A program made the translations under genes and the position numbers. Under the pieces are notes generated by a model. The model ran no database searches, was not told the origin of the DNA, and was given only the letters and a program-made list of their open reading frames with translations. A stretch of 64,000 nucleotides of DNA from Rhodospirillales bacterium (GTDB lineage Bacteria; Pseudomonadota; Alphaproteobacteria; Rhodospirillales; Shumkoniaceae), in assembly GCA_018432935.1 (NCBI GenBank), contig JAHDSF010000018.1, positions 124,001 through 188,000 on the forward strand. Reading direction: 5' to 3'. Shown piece by piece: positions 58,459 to 64,000 of this stretch (position 1 is the stretch's first letter; each line of letters opens with the position of its first letter).

Positions 58459-59475
58459 CTATTTCTTCACCAGATACTGCTCGTTGACGCAGTTCTTGAG
58501 GCGGCCGTGCTTGAGATAGCTGAGCACGACCTCGATGCCCTTGCGCCGCAGGTTCAGCATGCTGGATGGGCTGTAGAAGGCCGAGTGCGGCGTCATGACC
58601 AGCCGGTCCTCGATCCACGGCTCGGCAGCCGTCCAGGCCTTGACCAGCGGATGATTGGGGTCAGGCGGCTCGCGCCACAACACGTCGAGGCCGGCGGCCT
58701 CGATCACGTTGTCGCGGAGTGCCTGATAGATGTCATCCAGGTTCGTGCACTCGCCGCGCGCGGTGGTGATGAAGATCAGGTTCGGCTTGGCATGCGACAG
58801 CGCCTTGCGGTCGATCATGCCGCGGGTCTCGTCGGTCAGCGGCGTGTGCAGGCTGACGATGTCGGACCCGGCAATCAGCTCCTCGAGGCTTTCGGCACGG
58901 CCGATGCCGAGGGCAAGCTCGGTGCCGGTCGGCCGGTAGGGGTCGTAGAACCACACGTCGACGCCGAACCCGCGGATGCGCTGCGCGAACGCGGTGCCGA
59001 TGCGGCCCAGGCCGATGATGCCGACCTTCTGCCCGAGCAGACGGCGGATCTGCTTCGGCTTGTCGAAGGTCCACTCGCGCACCGGGTCGCGCCTCAGGTT
59101 GCGGTCGTGCGGGACAATGCCCCGGGTGATCGCCAGCACCAGCCCCACGGCGTGTTCGGCCACGTCCATGGTGCCGTAATCGGGAACGTTGCAGACCGGA
59201 ATGCCGCGCGCGCCCCAGGCCTTGATGTCAACGTTGTCGTAGCCGACGCCGGCCCGGACCACGAGCCGGCACTTCTTCATCCAGGACATCTTCTCCTCGT
59301 CGACGCGGAACGCCTCGTACATCACGAGTGCATCCGCCGCCGCCCACCGCTCCTTGGCGATCGTATTGTCGCCCTCGACCCGCCAGCGGTGGTAGTCGAT
59401 TTCCAGATCGCCGCCGGCGACCGCCTTCTCGACCTCGGCGTCGGCGCAAAAGAAGTCGGGGATCAGGATGCGCAT
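58459..59475 (-). CDS. D-isomer-specific 2-hydroxyacid dehydrogenase
   Basis: A 338-residue NAD-dependent dehydrogenase. The coenzyme loop is GIIGLGRIG at about 151-159. The catalytic Arg is in TTARGE, the Glu lies in the following EPPDP region, and the His is in MTPHSAF. The overall sequence resembles the C-terminal-binding-protein/phosphoglycerate dehydrogenase branch. It follows the TRAP permease gene and could reduce or oxidise the imported 2-keto or 2-hydroxy acid. Confidence 0.9.
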   Translation of the reverse strand: MRILIPDFFCADAEVEKAVAGGDLEIDYHRWRVEGDNTIAKERWAAADALVMYEAFRVDEEKMSWMKKCRLVVRAGVGYDNVDIKAWGARGIPVCNVPDYGTMDVAEHAVGLVLAITRGIVPHDRNLRRDPVREWTFDKPKQIRRLLGQKVGIIGLGRIGTAFAQRIRGFGVDVWFYDPYRPTGTELALGIGRAESLEELIAGSDIVSLHTPLTDETRGMIDRKALSHAKPNLIFITTARGECTNLDDIYQALRDNVIEAAGLDVLWREPPDPNHPLVKAWTAAEPWIEDRLVMTPHSAFYSPSSMLNLRRKGIEVVLSYLKHGRLKNCVNEQYLVKK

Positions 59476-59552
59476 GGTCTTTCCTTGCTGAAGTGTCTGC
59501 GGCCCCGGATGTCCTCGGACGCCGGGGCCGCTGGAAACGAGACTCTACTCTC

Positions 59553-60836
59553 CTACGCTCCGAAAATCAGGTTCGGAATGAACAGCACGAGCTGCGGGAA
59601 GAAGATCAGCAGGCTCGTCACCACCACGACCGTGAACAGGAACGGCAGCGAGTGGCGTGTGTACTCGTTGATCGGACAGTTGAGGATCGTGCACACCGCG
59701 TACATGGCCGAACCGACCGGGGGCGTGAAGTTGCCGATCGTGATGACCATGATGAAGAACAGCCCGAAGTGCACGGCGTCGAACCCCAGATCCGTCGCGA
59801 TCGGCAGGAAGATCGGGGTCAGCATGATGATCAGCACCGACCCGTCGACGAACATGCCGGCGAACAGCAGGATGCCGATGATCATCAGCATCACCAGGTA
59901 CTTGTTCTCGGTGATGCTGAGCATGGATTCCGAGATCATGTCCGGCACGCGATCCCAGACGATGCCGTAGCCGAAGATGCCCGACAGCGCGATCAGGAAC
60001 ATCACCGCGCCGACGTCGACGCTGGCGCCGTCGAGGGCCTCCCGGATCGTCGAGCCGTTGAGCTCCCGGTGGGCCGCGACGCCGACGACGAAGGCGTAGA
60101 CGACGGCGAACGCCCCCACTTCGGACGGCGTGAAGACGCCCAGCCGCAGGCTGACGATGAGCATGACCGGGAACAGGATCGCCCACAAGCCGCCCATGGT
60201 GGCGGAGGCAACCTCCCGAAACACGGGCCATCCCTCTCGCTCGGCCGGAATGCGGCGACGCTTGGCGGTGATCGCCACGGTCATCGCCATCGCGAACCAC
60301 AGCAGAAAGCCCGGCAGGATGCCGCCTGCGAACAGCCGGCCGATCGAGACCTGCCCGACCGTGCCGTACAGGATGTAGCCGATTCCCGGCGGGATGATCG
60401 GGGTGATCAGCGAGCCGTAGGACAACACGCTGGCGGCGTAGCCCTTGGTAAAGCCGCGCTTCAGCATCTCGGGCCCGAGAATTCGCGTCTGCATCGCGGC
60501 GTCGGCGATGCACGATCCCGAAACGCCGCCCATCAGGGTGGCCAGCGCCACCGATACCTGGCCCAGGCCGCCGCGCATGTGGCCGGTCAGCGCGGTCGAC
60601 AGGCGCAGCAGGCGCTGAGTGATCCCGGCATGATTCATGACGTTGCCGGACACGATGAACAGCGGCACCGCGAGCAGCGCGAAGTTCTGCGTCTGCGTCA
60701 GGGTGAGCTGGATCGGGATGGTGAAGGGCAGCTCCGGATGCTGGATGAAGAACAGGCAGCCCGAGATGCCGATCGCGAACGCCACCGGCATCCCCATGGC
60801 GACCAGAATGAGGAAGGCGACGAAGACTAGCAGCAT
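59553..60836 (-). CDS. dctM: TRAP transporter large permease DctM
   Basis: A 427-residue membrane protein with about 11-12 hydrophobic stretches, opening MLLVFVAFLILVAMGMPVAFAIG. GGVSGSCIADAAMQTRIL and SLITPIIPPGI are in the DctM core. It pairs with the small permease just upstream (overlap of 10 bases). TRAP systems use an ion gradient to take up carboxylates and sugar acids. Confidence 0.93.
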   Translation of the reverse strand: MLLVFVAFLILVAMGMPVAFAIGISGCLFFIQHPELPFTIPIQLTLTQTQNFALLAVPLFIVSGNVMNHAGITQRLLRLSTALTGHMRGGLGQVSVALATLMGGVSGSCIADAAMQTRILGPEMLKRGFTKGYAASVLSYGSLITPIIPPGIGYILYGTVGQVSIGRLFAGGILPGFLLWFAMAMTVAITAKRRRIPAEREGWPVFREVASATMGGLWAILFPVMLIVSLRLGVFTPSEVGAFAVVYAFVVGVAAHRELNGSTIREALDGASVDVGAVMFLIALSGIFGYGIVWDRVPDMISESMLSITENKYLVMLMIIGILLFAGMFVDGSVLIIMLTPIFLPIATDLGFDAVHFGLFFIMVITIGNFTPPVGSAMYAVCTILNCPINEYTRHSLPFLFTVVVVTSLLIFFPQLVLFIPNLIFGA

Positions 60837-61339
60837 TGGCCGCCCTCCACCGGCGCCTGAGCCTGGGAGCGGTCGCCCCGGTTCCCGAACTCGTCGCGAA
60901 CCTTGAGGACGGTGGTGACCAGCAGCAGGACTGCTCCGACCGGCATCGCCATGGTAACCCACGAATAGCTGAAATCCGGGATGCCCTGGAAGGCGCGCGC
61001 CCGGCTGACCCAGGACAGCCACACCCCGGCGGGAATGACGTACAGCAGGAACGCGGTCAGGATGGTGTAGTTGGCTAGCCGGAAGTACCTTCTGCCCGCC
61101 TCCGACAGGCGGTTGGTGAGCACTTCGACCGACATCAGCCGGTTCCTCTGCCAGGCCACGTCGGCGCTCAGGAAACACGCCCACGCGAACAGGCAGGTAG
61201 CAATATCCATGGCCCAGTTGATGGGATGCCCGAGAAGCCTGGCGAGGCCGGCGGAGAAGACCAGGATGACCATGGCGGTCAGGAACAGCCTGGCCAGGAA
61301 GGCCTCGACATAACAAAGGCCCTTGTAGAACTTCTTCAT
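60827..61339 (-). CDS. dctQ: TRAP transporter small permease DctQ
   Basis: A 170-residue protein with four hydrophobic helices, matching the TRAP small subunit. It begins MKKFYKGLCYVEAFLARLF after an in-frame upstream extension of 15 residues with no site; a GGGGAGAG sits before the chosen ATG. It lies between the binding protein and the large permease. Confidence 0.9.
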   Translation of the reverse strand: MKKFYKGLCYVEAFLARLFLTAMVILVFSAGLARLLGHPINWAMDIATCLFAWACFLSADVAWQRNRLMSVEVLTNRLSEAGRRYFRLANYTILTAFLLYVIPAGVWLSWVSRARAFQGIPDFSYSWVTMAMPVGAVLLLVTTVLKVRDEFGNRGDRSQAQAPVEGGQCC

Positions 61340-61422
61340 CGGGGCGCTCTCCCCATCACTGCGATGAGCAAAGGGGGCGCACAAACCGTCAGGTTCGTGC
61401 GCCTCCTCGACGACGTTGACGC

Positions 61423-62424
61423 TTACTGCTTGCCGATTTCCTTCTGAACGGCCTTCGCCGCGTCACTGATCTTCAGCACCTCATAGGCCTTCTCGCCAGC
61501 CTTCTTGAAGGCCGCGATATCGACGTCCTTGACGATCGTCATGCCCTTCTTCTCGAGGTCCTTGGCGATCTCGGCCTCGTTGGCGAAGATCGTCTTCGAG
61601 GCCTGCTCGCCGGCCTTGTCGGCCTCCTCGAGCAGGACCTTCTGGTAGTCGGGCGGCAGGGTGTTGAAGAACTTGGAGCTCATGATCGAGAAGTTCACCA
61701 GCATGATGTGGTGCGTCTCGTTCGCGTACTTCAGAACTTCGTAGAACCGTCCGCCCGGAATGTTGTTGTAGACGAGCTCGACCCCGTCGACGGCCTTCTG
61801 CTGAAGGCCGGGATACATGTCGCCGAACGCCATGGCGACCGGGGTGGCGCCCAGCGCGCGGATCGACTCCTGCCAGATCGGTGCCGGGGGCGTGCGGATG
61901 CGCAGGCCCTTCAGGTCGTCCGGGTTCTTGATCGGCTTGTTGGTGAAGAAGTGGCGGTAGCCCTGGACATAGTTGAACGAGATGACCTTGATGCCGAACT
62001 CGTTCGCCAGCCGATCCAGGTACTTGTTGATGGTGGGCGACTTGCGAAGCTTGCCGGCCTCCTCCAGGGTCTCGACGAAATAGGGGCCGTTGACCATGGC
62101 GATCTCGGGGACGTAGTTCCCGAGCCGGGCCGAGTCGCTGTTCTGCGCGACGTTCGCGCCCTGCCGCATCTGCTCGATGATGTCTTCCTCGACGCCGAGC
62201 TGGGCGCTGTGAAACACCTCGACCTTCATCTTGCCGTTGGTCTTCTCACCCACGGCCTTGGCCCAGGCCAGGAAGGCGATGTGGTAGGGCTCCTTCGGTC
62301 CGAGCACATGGTTGAATTTCAGGGTGTAGGTCTTGTCCTGCGCCTGTGCGGACACGGACACCCCGGCCATCGCCACCGCAACAGCCGCGATGCCGAGACC
62401 GAGACGCAAGCAGAACGATTTCAT
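61423..62424 (-). CDS. dctP: TRAP transporter substrate-binding protein DctP
   Basis: About 333 residues with a signal peptide (about 1-28, ending SAQAQ). The mature part starts TYTLKFNHVLGP and holds the conserved carboxylate-binding Arg in GLRIRTPPAPIW. FNYVQGYRHFF and the LGATPVAMAFGDMYPGLQQKAVDG block are typical of the DctP family. CGGGAGGACC sits before the ATG at 62424. It is the first gene of the TRAP operon that ends with the Gfo/Idh/MocA gene. Confidence 0.93.
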   Translation of the reverse strand: MKSFCLRLGLGIAAVAVAMAGVSVSAQAQDKTYTLKFNHVLGPKEPYHIAFLAWAKAVGEKTNGKMKVEVFHSAQLGVEEDIIEQMRQGANVAQNSDSARLGNYVPEIAMVNGPYFVETLEEAGKLRKSPTINKYLDRLANEFGIKVISFNYVQGYRHFFTNKPIKNPDDLKGLRIRTPPAPIWQESIRALGATPVAMAFGDMYPGLQQKAVDGVELVYNNIPGGRFYEVLKYANETHHIMLVNFSIMSSKFFNTLPPDYQKVLLEEADKAGEQASKTIFANEAEIAKDLEKKGMTIVKDVDIAAFKKAGEKAYEVLKISDAAKAVQKEIGKQ

Positions 62425-62477
62425 GATGGGTCCTCCCGAGAAGCGGTATCGGTTTACGTACACGCAGCAAGCTAACG

Positions 62478-62490
62478 TGCGTCGAACGCA
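62478..62490. promoter_or_regulatory. Inverted repeat near the dctP promoter
   Basis: TGCGT and ACGCA flank CGA. The site is about 55 bases upstream of the dctP start, in the gap below the GntR gene. With the palindrome at 62502 it may form a regulator-binding region. Confidence 0.4.
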
Positions 62491-62501
62491 ATAATCAAAA
62501 A

Positions 62502-62511
62502 GAAAATTTTC
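62502..62511. promoter_or_regulatory. AT-rich palindrome upstream of the TRAP operon
   Basis: GAAAATTTTC is a perfect palindrome in an AT-rich patch of GC-rich DNA. It lies between dctP and the GntR gene and is the best candidate operator for the neighbouring regulator. Confidence 0.45.
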
Positions 62512-62541
62512 CTATCTGCCGGCAGCCCGTCAGGGTCGCCC

Positions 62542-63522
62542 TCAATCCGCTTCGATCATGTAGGGCGGCAGCTTGTCCGCCGGCAGCGCCGGCGGATCGG
62601 CAAAATGGGGCAGCGTGAACTCGAGGCCGTGCCTGATGTGGGCCTCCAGCGCCTGCGCAGCGGCGTCGACGCGCCCCGCCAGCAACAGCTCGACCACCTC
62701 GAGATGCTCGGCCAGGGTTTCGGGAATGCCGGTCGGCGATCGCCGCACGTCGCGGCCTCGCAGCACGGTCGCGTAGGACACGATGACGGGAAGCTGGCAG
62801 TAGCGCAGCACGTTGCCCATCCGGCGATTCGTGCACCGCAGCACCGTATCGACGTGGAGCGCCGTCTCGATGTCGTTGAGGTCCTCGCCGTTCCATTCCC
62901 CGGCCTCGATGGCCTTGACCAGATGGCTGCGCAGGCCGACCAGCTGCAGCGGGCGAAGTCCGGGTGCCGCCTGGCGAAGGGCGACCGGTTCCAGCAGCCA
63001 GCGCAGCTCGTACATCTCCTCCAGTTCGCGCGGCTGCAGGCGGCCAGCGTACCACCGGCCGTTGTCCTCATGACGGACGAAGCCGATCCGCTCCAGGTTG
63101 ACGAGGACCTCGTGGGCGATCGTCCGACTGACGCCGAAAGCATCGGCGAGGGCCGTCTGGTTGATCTGGAAGCGGCCGAACACCAGGCACGAGGCGATCT
63201 GCCGCTCGACCGTGGGATAGACGCCACGTCGCCAGGGACGGATCGCCGCCCCGGCCACGATCTCGCCCACGAGGTCGGGCAGCAGGTCCCTCAGGGGTCG
63301 ACGGAACTCCTGGCCCGGACTGTCCTCGCCGGCGACACAGAACCCCCGCCCCTCGCGCTTGATCACCAGAGCGTCCGATTGCAGCCTGCGCAGGGCCATC
63401 CGCGCGGGGGTCCTGCCGACCCCGATCGTCTCGGCAAGTTCGCCTTCGCGCAGGATGAGGCCCGGCGTCAGGGCGCCTTCCATGATCCGTTCGCGGAGCG
63501 CAGCGTAGATCCGCTCGCTCAT
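62542..63522 (-). CDS. GntR-family regulator with two winged-helix segments and an FCD domain
   Basis: About 326 residues. A first GntR winged helix spans about 1-65 (SERIYAALRERIMEGAL and ELAETIGVGRTPARMALRRLQ). A second helix-turn-helix follows at about 95-160 (VERQIASCLVFGRF and ALADAFGVSRTIAHEVLVNLERIGFV). Then comes an FCD-like ligand domain (about 165-310). The usual FCD regulator has only one winged helix. The start is uncertain: the ATG at 63522 has a weak site, and longer frames reach 63639. It lies between two TRAP loci and probably regulates them. Confidence 0.82.
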   Translation of the reverse strand: MSERIYAALRERIMEGALTPGLILREGELAETIGVGRTPARMALRRLQSDALVIKREGRGFCVAGEDSPGQEFRRPLRDLLPDLVGEIVAGAAIRPWRRGVYPTVERQIASCLVFGRFQINQTALADAFGVSRTIAHEVLVNLERIGFVRHEDNGRWYAGRLQPRELEEMYELRWLLEPVALRQAAPGLRPLQLVGLRSHLVKAIEAGEWNGEDLNDIETALHVDTVLRCTNRRMGNVLRYCQLPVIVSYATVLRGRDVRRSPTGIPETLAEHLEVVELLLAGRVDAAAQALEAHIRHGLEFTLPHFADPPALPADKLPPYMIEAD

Positions 63523-63655
63523 GCTCGCGCTCGAGGATTCGAAATCGTTCCCTTCGTGCACGGCCGTTCGCGCTCCTTCGTCGTCCTGCCCGGCCCGCTG
63601 CCCGGCTACTACTACCATGACCGGACCGTCGCCGCACAAGGGGCCTCGCCGGCGG

Positions 63656-64000
63656 CTACCCTAGCATGGCGTGCGGCAACCAGGTAGCCAGCCCCGGAAC
63701 GAACAGGATCGTCAACAGCGAGATCACCAGCACCAGGATGAACGGCGCGCAGTACCGGCAGGTCTCGCCAAACGAGCATTTGGCCACGCTGGTGGTCACG
63801 AACAGCAGCACCGCGACCGGCGGCGTGGTGGCTCCGATCTGGGTCGACAGCACCATCAGCAGCCCGATGTGGAAGGGGTCGAAGCCGAACTGGCTGCTGA
63901 CGAACGTCGCCACGGGCACCAGGATGATCAGCACCGCCAGCGATTCGAGGAACATGCACATCACGAACATGACCCCGAGCAGAATGAAGGCGACCACGAT
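63656..64000 (-). CDS. C-terminal part of a TRAP transporter large permease, cut by the window edge
   Basis: The last 114 residues of a DctM-type protein: hydrophobic helices with FVMCMFLESLAVLIILVP, GLLMVLSTQIGATTPPVAV and a final FVPGLATWLPHAMLG. The rest lies beyond the right edge. It is on the same strand just upstream of the GntR gene, so it is part of another TRAP system with the regulator between the two. Confidence 0.88.
   Translation of the reverse strand: MVVAFILLGVMFVMCMFLESLAVLIILVPVATFVSSQFGFDPFHIGLLMVLSTQIGATTPPVAVLLFVTTSVAKCSFGETCRYCAPFILVLVISLLTILFVPGLATWLPHAMLG

Overview
The window is GC-rich, gene-dense DNA with no gap above about 260 bases, no rRNA or tRNA gene, no insertion sequence and no CRISPR array that I can see. 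The gene families point to an alphaproteobacterium, probably of the Rhodospirillales type: a MipZ division-site ATPase, hopanoid genes of the hpnB/hpnC type, ClpS-ClpA, a type IB topoisomerase, and TRAP and tripartite tricarboxylate transporters. The genus is not resolved.

Layout. 1-2698 (minus): hopanoid genes (mlaC/hpnM-like, hpnC, hpnB and the first codons of the next gene). 2879-5068 (plus): glycerophosphodiester phosphodiesterase, a HAD phosphatase and a secreted protein made of two cysteine-rich repeats. 5132-7798 (minus): clpS-clpA. 8058-9233: D-Ala-D-Ala carboxypeptidase with a SPOR domain. 9181-15023 (minus): sugar-nucleotide genes (phosphomannomutase/phosphoglucomutase, pgm, ugd, galU) and a small cyclotransferase-like gene. 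15243-17970: a membrane J-protein, a VWA-like protein and topoisomerase IB. 17977-26851 (minus): a tightly packed seven-gene glycan locus holding two epimerase modules (one fused to a glycoside-hydrolase barrel), a B12-type radical SAM enzyme and four glycosyltransferases, three of them CgeB-like. 27102-29935 (minus): a molybdopterin oxidoreductase whose stop overlaps the start of mipZ. 30077-34435: an LhgO-like FAD oxidase, a GH114-like secreted protein, a Gfo/Idh/MocA oxidoreductase and a sugar isomerase.

34515-55752 is a sugar-acid region: TctABC transporter, TetR regulator, altronate/galactarate dehydratase, a four-gene signalling operon (two PAS kinases, a receiver, a degenerate GGDEF-EAL-like protein), then uxaC, a fructuronate reductase-like gene, a GntR regulator with a UxuR-like operator, an iolB-like gene, two tandem SDRs, gnd, gntK and a GlcD-like flavoprotein. 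Together these could import a sugar acid, isomerise or oxidise it and pass it into the pentose phosphate pathway through gluconate and 6-phosphogluconate.

55790-57411 is a purine-salvage pair (hpt and an adenine deaminase-like gene) read divergently. 57393-64000 (minus) is a second transport and oxidation locus: a TRAP system (DctP, Q, M), a hydroxyacid dehydrogenase, a Gfo/Idh/MocA dehydrogenase, a GntR regulator with two winged-helix segments, and the end of another TRAP permease. The best candidate for a less described system is the 17977-26851 glycan locus. The two-repeat cysteine protein, the double-headed GntR protein and the degenerate GGDEF-EAL protein are also worth a look.
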